Assembly (NCBI GenBank): GCA_023512835.1
Contig: CM042085.1
Location: 46,362,189-46,426,188 of the forward strand
Source of the DNA: Taxillus chinensis
Taxonomy: Eukaryota; Streptophyta; Magnoliopsida; Santalales; Loranthaceae
Direction of reading: 5' to 3'
Length of the DNA: 64,000 bases
Shown: in pieces, positions 45,241 through 56,418 of the stretch
Layout of the letters: each line of letters begins with the position of its first letter
How positions within the stretch are numbered: the first letter of the stretch is position 1
Notes under the pieces: generated by a model
The model's input: only the letters and a program-made list of their open reading frames with translations
What the model was told of the DNA's origin: nothing
Databases searched by the model: none
Position numbers and translations under genes: made by a program

Positions 45241-48169
45241 ATACAACACACCTTCCACAACGCCCCCCTGATGCACATAGCCCACAACCATTCACATACC
45301 CGCGAATGAAGATATCACACAATAACACACATGAAGGCACGTGCCCACACCCAATAAAACATAGCATGATAGGGAAACACATATTCTAATCTCACAAACC
45401 CTTGTTCTCCTCACCTAACACATGTCACAAGTATTCACGCCACGACGGTGTACAACATATACGCCCATCCCCAACACGTACGTTTAACAAATCACATCAT
45501 AAACACCACTACAAAGAACAAAGCACAAATAAAACACTACTACACGTTTAACGTTCCACCGCCCACTCGCTAACACCATACAAACTCATCCGCAGGGAGT
45601 TTCCTCACAACCTTCCCACCTTTGGACTTTTCGTCCCCGAAAAGAGAAACCTAGTAAACAACGCGAAAAGATCAAAGCAACACATAATGTAGTCATTACC
45701 ACAAATGTTGGAGATGCCAACTCGCGGCACGATGGGACCAACACTCCACAACGTAAAATACCCAACAATTGGGAGTTGAAGTCAACGCGCCTCAGCCCAT
45801 AGGTAGACCACACCCTAACAAGCAAGCACAATGAGGTCACAATGAAACACAAACAAATAGGACAGCATTATGCAAACCACAATCACATTCCCACACAGGG
45901 AGCTCACCTCGAAGACCATCATCATCATGCGAAAACCACCTCACTCAAGCAAGGAACATTGAAACCCCACCAACACCAATGGTGACGCAGAACGGAGTAC
46001 AAGCCTAGACACGAAACACGAGAATGGGGTGTGCCCTTAACCACTCGGTCGCAATCAACCTGGCGCCCAACGGAGTCCAAGGATGCACTAAAAACAATAA
46101 ATGCAGCACCACACACACAACCATGGTAAGACCAAAACCCACTATCGGGCTATCACTAGTCACCGACTTTGAGAATCGACCTCCTTGATCACGGTCAAAC
46201 AGAGATCCGCCAAGGTCCCACACGGCCTTCACAACCGAGGCTTACCGTACGGCCCAAGAGATAATGCCTTACCAAGTCGGCGAGACGGACCACGCGATAG
46301 GAATCCCTTGACGCCAAGTAGCTATGAACATCATAGTCCTCCCCACACCGAAAACTCTCCTATCTGCAACCCGACCACAATGGAATCCTCTGTGTCACCA
46401 CGCACAGGTCACAAGAAAATCCCTTGCCTCCAAGACATACTCCACCTCATGGCCCACCAACTCCACTATATCAACTATTACGTTTTATCTCAACATACCA
46501 GCAAAACACTCAAATGGATCAAGAAATACTCAGGCTCTAACCGCAGCCTTAATATGGTCACTGCAATTCCTCCTGGGTAGGCACAAGAAACGAGGCATGC
46601 AAACTCCTTATTCGGGACATTCACGTAGCTCCCAAACACACCAACACTTTGATGGCGTGGACCATGTCACTTACCGCATCAAAACGCACACGAAAGACTT
46701 TCAAGAAGAACATATGTAGCATGAGGACCCCATGGTAGCCGCAGGACACAAATCTCCCCCAAAGGGGTAAGACTAATATCCCTTACAAGCAAAACTCACA
46801 TCCGACTCCATTCAATGAATCACAACTCTTCAATACTTTCACACTTTAACCGAGCATGCCATCACACGTGACAAGGAATAGCATCAACATTACACATAAC
46901 ACTCCTCTTCATCCCACACCACACCTAACATGCGCAGGCATCACCTCCTACTCCTCTGCATATGAATGCCACGAGACCCACACATAAGAACTTTGCTATA
47001 CCCCTTTACACATATGTAACACACACAACAAAACAAGGCGACCACAACACACGAAATAAACGATCACGTAGAACACATGTAAGAGAGGACATACTAGCCC
47101 CCACCTCCTCGCCTCTTTTAAGCCTATTACCCACACGACATGGATTAACGGAATGGTCCTACCACCAGGAGTACATCCTCAACCCCTCGGAAGGTGTCTC
47201 CCAATTTTGAGGAAAAACCCAAACAAGGCCTGCCCAATCTCACTCGCTTGCTGCTTGCGACCGATTGGGTTCATGGGCACGATCCTATAAACTCACTCGT
47301 AACCTAGTTCCAGGACTCATCACATTTTTATACATACGCAAACCCATTTCACCACATATCCTATGAACATTACCCAAGGTCTTTCACACACCACCAGCAT
47401 GACACGTGGTCAATGTTTGGCCACCCAACAATTTGCGGCCATCTCCACAGGACACCCATAAGAACCAATCAATTTAAATCTCAATGACTCAAGGAGTGGG
47501 TTATACTAGTGGCAATTTCTTCCCTCAACCGTGACACTTGGAAAGGTTACCAAAAGAACTTCCTTCTTAGGTAGCACATCTACAGAAACCTCTACTCACA
47601 TGAAAACACATTTCTATTACTCAAGGTTGCCACCGCGGGGTCACACACTACCCACAAGCCACTAACTCATGCCTCCAGCTTCCTAGGCTAGCTAGGCCAG
47701 AGGTAATCTCACCTACGCCAGAGTATTAGGGGTAAGACAAGGAACATTTATTACTTTCCTCACACACGGGCGCCCAAAATTGACTACCACACAAAGATGT
47801 GATTAACACTTTAGACCATATTAAAACCACCAACTCTTTCCAACAACTGTTTATAACCATTAGTAATTTATTAGTCTTTTGGTATCCTATATATATTTTT
47901 ATTTATTTTACTCATTTATTCTCTAGTAGGTCCCCAACTACGTCCATCCAAAATGGTAACTCAAACGACCTTCTAAGCCTCACCTAACATAAAACAGTGG
48001 CTCACGAGCCCACCCAGCGAAAAACAGTGGCTAGAAACGCAACAATCAAAGGTTCACCCAGCCTCACCTAATCCAGCACGAGACTTAACCGATCACTATC
48101 ATTAAAGGAATATGCTACCACCACCAAACAGCAATCTTAACACGCGAGAATCAAAATCGTACCCTTGAC
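45241..48169. other. LARD interior, no recognisable gene
   Basis: About 2.9 kb, C/A-rich on the plus strand, only short frames, none with a domain I recognise. Another pair of the form 'ggacttttcgtccccgaaaag' at about 45622-45645 resembles the hairpin cassette. It may be a decayed pol region of a different Tekay-like element, but I cannot show this. Confidence 0.45.
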
Positions 48170-48627
48170 TAAGGAAAGTTCTGCCATGCTCTCCTCCTAG
48201 CCTCACTTGAATTTTGCTTTATCCCTAGCTCGTTGAGCCAGTCTTCTAGCACCATGACTTGTTTTACCAAAACAGGCTGTCGGGAGATGTCCTACTTTCC
48301 AATGTCCCGGTTGTCCACTGCAAGAACAACCCCTTTGGGAAACTGGTCTCTACCTCTTGAGCCCCTTTCTGCTGATCAGGACAACTATGCTTCAATTAAT
48401 CTTCACCCAAGATCCCCCCGATGATGTGGGGTTGATAGCTCTCGACGTACCTCGCTCTTAATCAGTTATCGAATCTCATCCCTCAACTCTTGAATTACCA
48501 GGCTTAAGATGCCAACCTCATTACTTACATCCTGCAGCTCTCCCACTTGCCCAGCTGGGGGGGGGGCGGGCTTCCTTGCTACCTCAATAGTCGTACCGGT
48601 CACAATTTTTGGAGACATTGGCTCCAC
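48170..48627 (-). pseudogene. Gag-like relics in LARD
   Basis: On the minus strand a start-like MSPKIVTGTTIEVARKPA (from about 48620), then PAGQVGELQDVSNEVGIL, SLVIQELRDEIR and KSEVRRE (48425-48560), a coiled gag N-terminus pattern, and at about 48270-48345 a single degenerate knuckle-like CSCSGQPGHW. A run of ten G at about 48557-48566 breaks the frame. It differs from Tekay A/B gag. Only a weak call. Confidence 0.45.
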
Positions 48628-49343
48628 GAAAAGGCAGCGCCCTAGGTTATCACTTAATCATCTCAACAATCGATCGCGAGACCACTACCGACTAAGCAGC
48701 TTAAGCTATAACACGCATTATTACCACACAAGTCTATAGGTTCACATTTAACAGACTATACCAATTTTACATTCCATTGCATTGCTCATAACCACGCTTA
48801 TTTCACACAGTACCAAGCAAATCACATGCTCAACCATGCACAAAACACCAAACAAATCACATTTTAATTAAATTTTTTTTTTTTTGTTAACAGGTCACAA
48901 GCCTCAAGTTTCCAAGCACACAGTTTCACTTCCACAATTTCTTTTCCATGTTTCCATGCTCAAATCATCACAAGATAAACCACATTGCACAAGCATCCAC
49001 TCCACAAGCACACAGTTCAACTAAACAAGGACTTTTCCTTGTAGTCATGCTCAAGGTACTTCAAATAAAATCAGAGTTGCACAGTTCACGCCTTATCACA
49101 TTATTCATATTTTTCTTTTATCACAATTATTTTTTTTTTTTTTCAGGTATCCACACCTTCACATACAACAACCAATGCAACTAGTGCCCTAATGCCAATG
49201 CATGCAAATCCTACCACAAGACTGGACTACCCCAAGTACACCTTGGAGGCTCCAAGAGGACCGTGTTGATCAGGCACGTCCCTCCAGGCTCCTCCAAAGG
49301 ACCCAAGATAACCAAGTCCGCCCACTACCCTAGGCCAACTAGA
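48628..49343 (-). other. LARD 5' leader
   Basis: From about 49160 to 49343 it matches the Tekay leader of A (11175-11350) and B (18040-18170), including 'ggactaccccaagtacacctt' and 'ccaggctcctcc'. 48628-49160 has poly-A/T runs (48870-48885, 49130-49143) and no coding signal. Confidence 0.6.
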
Positions 49344-49362
49344 CCATGCTCTGATACCATAT
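49344..49362 (-). other. Primer-binding site of LARD, initiator-Met tRNA
   Basis: Minus strand TGGTATCAGAGCATGG at 49344-49359, perfect complement of plant tRNA-iMet 3' end, 3 nt from the LTR. Confidence 0.92.
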
Positions 49363-51348
49363 TGTCACGCCCCGGATTTCCAACCCGAGGAGACCGGAAC
49401 GTGACCCTCCCTTTATCCGGGTTTGGACAAAGGGGTAGGATACAACATACACTTCACATTTCTTTTCAGAAACCAAAATCCTATAATTATTTAATTGAAA
49501 CCACATGCCTTTATTATGTTTCAAACTTCATTACAATATCTCCCCACTGGGGTTACAATGCCTCAACAAAAATTACATAATGCAAATAACACAAAACAAA
49601 GCCACAAAATGGAACTCTTCCACCTTGGTGTTCCCACCTAACGCCTGTAGGTTCCTGCAAGAAAACACACCATAGTAGGAGGGGTGAGCATCCACAGCTC
49701 AGTAGGGATCATGTCTCCCCAACCCATCCCATGCTCCTAGCATCTACATGCCATGTGTACAAGTGCGGTGTCGTGTTACAATAATTTCAACAGACATAAC
49801 AACAACCACATCAACAATTACAACCGCCACCGCCACACAGGCTAACACTTTAACAACAAGTGATTTAACCGCCTCTTCAGGCCAAGTTATTTAACCGCCT
49901 CTTCAGGCCAAGTGATTTAACCGCCTCTTCAGGCCAAGTGATTTAACCGCCTCTTCAGGCCAAGTTTCCACAGCCTCACAGGCTAACACAAAACGGTCCC
50001 GGGCTTCCACAGCCACCGGGTGTACAAGCAACCACACAGCACATAAGACCATATAGGCATAACATCAAACACTTAATATGCTTAGTCACACAGGAATAAC
50101 GTCGAACACTTAGCATGCATATATTCACAGGCTCACAAACCCAGCCACACAGACATTATTTCAAACACATAATATGCATAGCCTCTCAGGTATAAAACCA
50201 AACACTTGGTGTGCACCCGTTCACAAGTGCACAATCCCAGCCATTCAGGCCACAGAGCAAACACCCAGCATACATACATACCCTAAATCACAAGTTCAGC
50301 CACACAGGCATAATACCAAACACGTAATGGGCATATACACACAACTATATTCACACAGGCTTTTCATCAAACATATAGCATATAGACCACAGAACCACAC
50401 TAAAATGCCACTGAAGGCCAACATCCATATAGGAGATCACACCTATATGGATTACATATGTATATATAAACAGATACAGCCCAGAATTTGCCCTAGGACC
50501 CTAGGACAGAGGAGGGATTAGGAAGAACAGAACCCCTACCTTAAAGCAGCTCTTCCTTGCTCCCGCGCCAAACGCTGTCCTCCCCACGCAAGATGCTCCG
50601 GCAGCAACCAGCAACTCCCCTTCCCTCTCTCTCTCTAGCTCTCTCTCTCTCAGGCAGAGCAGCAAGCAAAGGAACACAAGAACCCTAAACTCAAACTCAA
50701 GCCCTCCTTATATAGACACCATCCACATCAAAACGACGTAGTTTTGATTAAGTAAACCCAGGATCAAAACGACGTAGTTTTGATCACACAAGTTAGCACC
50801 TTTCCGCACCCATATAGGCCAAAATACTCGGAATTGCAACATGGTCCTTTGGAGAAAGATCATTAGAATGACAAAACCAAGGGAACCATGCAAAAATACA
50901 CCTGCACGCCAATTTGCACGCCAATTCCCCAATTGGCGTGCAGCTCCAAATGCACTAAAACTTCACCACAAGCCTCCTTGCATCTTGGAGAGGCCTGAGG
51001 AGCAAAAATATGCTTGCACGTGAAATGGGTGAATTCACGTTCAGCTCCAAATGCTCTGAAATTTCTGTGGTAGATAGAGGACCTCATTCTAAGAAACTTT
51101 TGTTCTTGCACGCCAATTGTTTGAGGCCATCTACTAGGTCAAAAGTGAGCTCCAAGATCAGCCAAAACAGCTTAAAACCGCCTGTATACGCATAGCATCT
51201 TCCTAGGGCATAAATGTACGCTATCGCTTGACACATGCACCTCTCAAAAGTCCCCTCTTGGGCTCATCTCTTACCTTAAACTTGTGTACCAACATCCAAG
51301 GTGTTTGTGGTTAACTCCTTACACACGGGTTACACACGGGTCATTACA
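49363..51348 (-). repeat. 5' LTR of LARD
   Basis: Cleanest Tekay LTR in the window, useful as reference. Tandem units about 49855-49965, CT runs 50624-50652, AACCCTAAA about 50690, TATA 50705-50714, palindromes 50727-50748 and 50763-50784, hairpin 50915-50942 (arms TGCACGCCAATT, loop CCCC, 12 of 12 paired) and a second hairpin about 51015-51043. Ends CATTACA followed by GAGCA. Confidence 0.93.
50704..50784 (-). promoter_or_regulatory. LARD/Tekay core promoter
   Basis: Minus strand: two 22-bp ACGT palindromes 36 bp apart, then TATATAAGG about 20 bp downstream, then a telo-box and GA repeats in the early transcript. The same order is kept in all six Tekay LTRs with this region. Confidence 0.65.
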
Positions 51349-51353
51349 GAGCA

Positions 51354-52929
51354 CGGCCAAAGCAGCAACAAATGTTCCTAAAAACCTGCAGGATCCCTCA
51401 CCTGTTTGATCAGTTAGAACAGTTATTATAAGTTAGAACAGAGCAACCCATAAGAGCAACATAGCAACATTTAGAACAAATATAATGAAAAACATATCCA
51501 ACATTAAAACATAAAACACATATCTTTTGACAAAGACATTAAAACTGAGAATATGTAATCTAAAGGCATTCCCTTATCAGAATTTGCTTGGTATCAGAGT
51601 TAATTAATAAGCCAATTATTATATGGTATGTTATAGATAATGCCACTGTATGTTCCAGTCCCTAGCTACATTTTGGATTTAATAAAACAACCATATTCAA
51701 AAGCAAGAAGAGATACTCATATTCTGTATTCTTGTGTACTTGTAGGCAAGGAACCCCTTATAATAGTCTAGGAAGGCTACTATGGCCTCTTACCTGAATC
51801 CTCCCAATTAGCACTCAAGTAGGGGCATACTTTTGACATGTGCTGCAGCTCCTTGGGACCCCCATCAAGTGTCCCTTTGCTATATCTTCAACAATGGCAG
51901 CCTGCACAGCTGCTCCTACTACTGCTATAATGGCTCGAATGTTGCAATATTTGACAGCAATATGGCATGAAATCCTTTTGTTACATCACATGTGATAATG
52001 TATCACATGTACAATAACCCTATTATAAATCCACAGAGCATATATTTAGATGCATCCCAAATTATGATATGAACAGAATCAAACCCCTATCAACTTATGG
52101 AAGTTTGTGTACAGAATCAGACCTTTATCAGAAAACTGAAACACATTAAATGTAGACCCTTAGGAGTTAGACATAGAAGAAAAAAACCTCATTACAGCAA
52201 GAAACAATTCATGAATTCAATGTCATTACAGCTCAACGCCAATATAGCGAGATTTCCAGTTTATAGGAGTTGACTAGAGAAACCCTCTCTTGCATGTTTG
52301 CCCTTGCTGACTGACACAAAAGGCTGAACAACAATACCAAATTGATCCTTTTTCCAGAACCGATAAATCAACAATGAATCTAAACATGAACATTATCAAT
52401 AAATCAAAACCCAATAAACCATTAAACTAAGCCAGCAATGGAAAAGATATGGAAATTAATCAAAGGCGAGTTCAAGGATATCGAGAGAGCAACCGTCCAG
52501 AAAGGGGAGCCCACCAACCATCCACTGCAAGAAGCAAGTACTCAGAGAAACAACCAGACAACAAACTATGAAAAAAAGTAAGGGGAAAAGGATCAACGCA
52601 TTGATATACAATGCAAAGGATCAATCTTATAGGCCTAGTCCATCACGACATAAAAGTCTTCCTATAAATTCAAGAAGCACATCATCACATTCTACTAATT
52701 AGAATAAAATTTCCAAAGCAATATTGAGGATCACACTCAAATTAACCCAGCGTTGCTAATTCACCTGGCAATTGAATTAACCCACCATTACTAATTATCC
52801 TAGCAATTTCCACTCTAATAAGAAATTATAGCTGTATATATAATGTAAGCAAAAATTAAAATCAATGAAAGTGCAAGAAAGATAATAAAATAATTTTATC
52901 AAAAATAAAGATAGGAAAGTAATTAATTT
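51354..52929. other. Non-TE-like stretch with exon-like fragments
   Basis: AT-rich. Minus-strand exon-like pieces: about 51790-51915 (VQAAIVEDIAKG then, in another frame, GGPKELQHMSKVCPYL before a GT) and about 52265-52370 (YRFWKKDQFGIVVQPFVSVS). I cannot name the source genes. Together with the two fragments to the right this looks like gene sequence captured by a transposon, or an old gene remnant. Confidence 0.35.
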
Positions 52930-53151
52930 TTAATTTTGATGTATTAATGAGGGCAAGAGTACCATCTGCCTATATCTCCACAAATACACACTGCCTATAT
53001 CTCCACACCGCAATCTTGACAGCAACCTGAAGTGGGTCAATCCCATTTCCCGTTCACAGGATCGTACAACTTGGATTATGCCCCCATCAAACAATTTGGC
53101 ACCAAAACTAACAACCGAAAACCCATTCAAGTTCTCTGTTGAAGGTAACAC
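52930..53151 (-). pseudogene. AGC protein kinase fragment (D6PK-like)
   Basis: The minus strand encodes [20 protein letters not shown] then VYL, which resembles the start of the kinase domain in plant AGC VIII kinases ([18 protein letters not shown] type, Gly-rich loop with the first Gly changed to Arg). After VYL the sequence repeats 'tgtggagatataggcag' twice and leaves the kinase pattern. No other kinase subdomain is seen, so it is a fragment of about 30 codons in a 73-codon frame. Confidence 0.55.
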
Positions 53152-53186
53152 TATATAATTAAAATAAATAAATGAAATTGATATGG

Positions 53187-53543
53187 TTAATATATATACT
53201 GCAAAGCAAACAATGACGCCAATAGAGAGGTGACACTTGAAGAACCTTCACCAGGAAGTGGCAAGCTGGCCGGAGATATAGCGGGCGACGATTCCCGAGC
53301 CCACGAACGAAATAGAGAGGCCGACGAGCCGGGACTTGAGAAACGAGTCACCAACGCCCGAGCTATACGATCCGGGTCCGGAGAGAGGCTATCTTGTCCA
53401 ACCGCTGCCGGAGCACCGAGATGGGGAGCACTATGACGGAGACGAGGTTGGACTAGAGGGAGGTGATACGATGGAAGTGAGAGGCAGTCGCCGAACCCTA
53501 GATCTTGTAGGTTAGCATATCGTGTAAGCTTCCAGCGCGCCAC
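53187..53543 (-). pseudogene. GC-rich exon-like fragment, unknown gene
   Basis: A 118-codon minus-strand frame (MARWKLTRYANLQDLGFGDC to ALQYIY), much richer in GC than its flanks. The frame ends just after TTTGCAG, a splice-acceptor-like word. Another frame reads hydrophobic stretches such as VSVIVLPISVLRQRLDKIAS and VGSGIVARYISGQLATSW, which may be the true source frame. Not recognised. Confidence 0.35.
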
Positions 53544-53559
53544 TCAAGAAAGAAGCCCC

Positions 53560-53940
53560 ACTAATCGGTAGAATATACAATCGGTAGGAATAACCACGGG
53601 ATCGAGCATAAATCAACCGCATGAATGAAATCGCCTGTAGATTGCCCAAAATTTCCAGAGCTTGATACCTTGTAGTGCGCGTAAATTATTAGGTTAGGGA
53701 TTTTGCGCGGCCTAAAACATTGAAAATTTTGGAGTGGCGCGTAAATTTTTGGTGACATATGATATGAAATGTCGTTACTGATATTAATGGACGACGCTTT
53801 TTTATACTTGTCATTAATAGTTTGCCATTTAACGATACTTTTTCAAAGGTGTCGTGTTATTATATTTATAATGGCATTTTAAAAAAGTGTCGTCAAAAGC
53901 CTTAAAAAAAGTGTCACCAAATCTTGTTTTTCTTGTAGTG
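53560..53940 (-). mobile_element. CACTA (En/Spm) transposon terminus
   Basis: The minus strand begins CACTACAAGAAAAAC at 53940, the canonical CACTA inverted-repeat end. Subterminal repeats follow inward: GTGACACTTTTTTT, GACGACACTTTTTT, AACACGACACC, and a paired GCGCGTAAATT motif at about 53673 and 53738. A second CACTACAAGG occurs at about 53664-53673. The other end was not found in the window. It is joined to copia sequence at 53941, so it probably inserted there; the 3-bp duplication would be CAA. Confidence 0.75.
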
Positions 53941-54732
53941 CAAACCAAAAACACAAAGGAGATACTGAATAAGTTTAAGATGACTGATGTGACACACATG
54001 AAAACTCCCAATCCTACAAACGCCAAACTGGATATGGATGAAGCAGGCAAGGAGGTGGATATCTCAGAATACAGAAGCATGATTGGATCCTTGCTGTACC
54101 TGACAGCAAGCAGACCTGACATAATGTTTGCAACATGCATCTGTGCCAGATACCAAGCTAATCCCAAGGAATCCCACTTGTCACATGTCAAGAGGATTAT
54201 GCGGTATCTGAAGGAAACTGAGAATTTGGGACTATGGTATCCAAGAGAGTCTGATTTCAAATTGAGAGGATATTCAGATGCAGACTTTGCCGGATGCAGG
54301 ATTGATAGAAAGAGCACATGTGGAACATGCCAACTTCTAAGCAACAGACTTGTATCCTGGTTTAGCAAGAAACAGAATTCAGTTTCAACCTCCACAGCTG
54401 AAGCTGAATATATTGCTGCAGGAAGCTGTCGTGCTCAACTGCTTCGGATGGCCAGTCAACTTTCAGACTTTGGGTTTAACTTGAAGGTCGTGCCTCTGTA
54501 TTGTGACAATACAAGCGCCATTGTAATCTCCAACAATCCTGTTATGCATCCCAAAACCAAGCACATTGAGGTCAGACATCACTTTATACGTGACCATGTG
54601 CTGAAGAAAGACATTTCCCTGGAGTATATATCCACTGATGACCAGCTTGCCGACATATTCACCAAACCACTCCAAGAAGCCAGGTTTAATGAACTTCTGA
54701 CAAAACTTGGCATGTTAGATTTAAATTCATAA
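53941..54732 (+). pseudogene. Copia (SIRE-like) RT C-terminus and RNase H
   Basis: About 260 residues open to TAA at 54730-54732. RT thumb and link: TKEILNKFKMTDVTHMKTP, 'EYRSMIGSLLYLTASRPDIM', FATCICARYQANPKESHLSH. RNase H: GYSDADFAGCRIDRKSTCGT (Asp), AEAEYIAAGSC (Glu), LYCDNTSAIVISNNPVMHPK (Asp), KTKHIEVRHHFIRDHVLKKD, TDDQLADIFTKPL. Typical of Ty1/copia, closest in layout to SIRE. RT active site, integrase and gag are missing because the CACTA end replaces them. Confidence 0.85.
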
Positions 54733-55253
54733 GTTTCACAGCATGTCTTGTGTTTCATTTCAACCTAATTACCTGTGCATGAACATAAGTATGACACTGT
54801 TAATAACTGTTTATGTCTCCATGAAAATTAGTAATGGCTAAGTGTGATTCATGCATGTCTACTGCAGGAAAGTGAGAAATCACATGGATAAAACTTGCCA
54901 CCTCTAAACCTAGTTCAAGTCTTTTGTGCAACCTGTCATGAATCCTCAAGTCTTGAGTGAAATGAGTGCAATTCCCTTTATGTTTAAATTAAATGATATT
55001 CCCATTGCTTGTCATTTTATTCTGAGCGAATATCACCTGTGTGGTATTGCATTCATTAACTAGCAGGAACTGTTGTATCTCATGGTACTTTTGGCTTGCA
55101 CGGAAAGGATCCTCAATGATTTAATGCTCAAAGGATGACTGAGACTGTAGTATTTGAGAATCATGAAAAGCCTATTACTTAAGAAGAGCCACACTACCTT
55201 TCACTAGAAAAGGCAAGGTGAAAAAGGCAAAATGATAATAGACAATAGATTGA
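54733..55253 (+). other. Copia post-pol spacer, left part
   Basis: Non-coding spacer after the pol stop; no domain seen. Ends at CTGCC (55254-55258), one half of the solo LTR target duplication, and continues at 57116. Confidence 0.55.
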
Positions 55254-55258
55254 CTGCC

Positions 55259-56367
55259 TGTCACGCCCCGGATTTCCAACCCGAGGAAACCGGTACGTGA
55301 CTCCCCTTGTACCCACACGGAGGGCAAAGGGGTTAGGATGCAAACCCCGAATTTAACATTTTAAACATCCACAACACATTCAAGAAAATAATGTTCATAA
55401 AAGCAATCCACAATCCAAACCAGTCTTTATTACAACAAAATCCTCTTTCCAATCCATCCCCACTGGGATTACATCAATTCCCATAAAAAAAATAACATAA
55501 ATAGAAGAGAGTAAAATAAATAAGGTCTTCCACCTTGGTGTATCCACCTAACGCCTGTAAGTCCCTGGAAAACCAGCAAACACAGTAGGAGGGGTGAGCA
55601 ACCACAACTCAGTAGGGATCAAGTCTCCCCAACCCTTCTCATGCTCCTAGCGGCTACATGCATGTGCACAGGTGTAGTGACATGGCAGTAGTAAGAAAAT
55701 AAAGCATTTCACATAACGGGCGTAACCTCAGCCCCAGCCACACTGGCTAACAAACCACATCTCAAATAAGTAATTTTACCGCCTCTTCAGGCCACTGATT
55801 TAACCGCCTCTCAGGCAAAGTAGTTTAACTGCCTCTTCAGGCCACTGGTTTAACCGCCTCTCAGGCAAAGTGATTTAACCGCCCCTTCAGGCCAGATAGC
55901 ACAGTCATGCACACAACATACACCACGGTCACTCAAGCATAAAACCAAACACTTGGTGTGCACTCGTTCACAAGTGCACAAACCTAGCCACTCAGGCAAT
56001 AGAACAAACACCCAGCATATATACATACACTAAATCACAAGTCCAGCCACACATACATATTACCAAACACGTAACGGGGATATACACACAGCTATATTCA
56101 CACAGGCATTTCATCGAACATATAGCATGTAACAATAGAATCACACCAAAATGCCATTGAAGGCCAACATCCATATAGGAGATCACACCTATATGGATTA
56201 CATATATATATATAACAGATATAACCCATAATCTGCCCTAGAACCGTAGGACAGAGGAGGATTTAGGAAGAACAGAACCCCTACATTGTATGTTCTCTTG
56301 CTCCCGCTTCCACGCAAGACTCCGACCACCCACGCAAGACGCTCCGACAGCCACCAGAAGCTCTCCT

Positions 56368-56418
<51 letters not shown>

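Larger units (their letters stand above)
42888..51348 (-). mobile_element. Non-autonomous Tekay derivative (LARD-type), 8.5 kb
   Basis: Two LTRs of 1982 and 1986 bp, target duplication GAGCA at 42883-42887 and 51349-51353, perfect tRNA-iMet primer site next to the right LTR and polypurine tract next to the left LTR, hence minus orientation. The interior keeps only the Tekay leader, gag-like relics, the last codons of pol and the 3' UTR; no long frame exists. Such elements depend on proteins from a related copy. The near-identical LTRs indicate recent insertion. Confidence 0.9.

Noticed and set aside
45241..48169. Protein genes inside the LARD
   Set aside because: Only short frames with no conserved blocks and no agreement between neighbouring frames.
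51790..51915. Malic-enzyme-like or other named metabolic gene exon
   Set aside because: The short match (AAIVEDIAKG with a shifted GGPKELQHMSK) is too weak to name a gene.
53187..53543. Functional small gene
   Set aside because: No domain, no plausible full gene structure, hydrophobic stretches lie in another frame, and it adjoins a transposon end.
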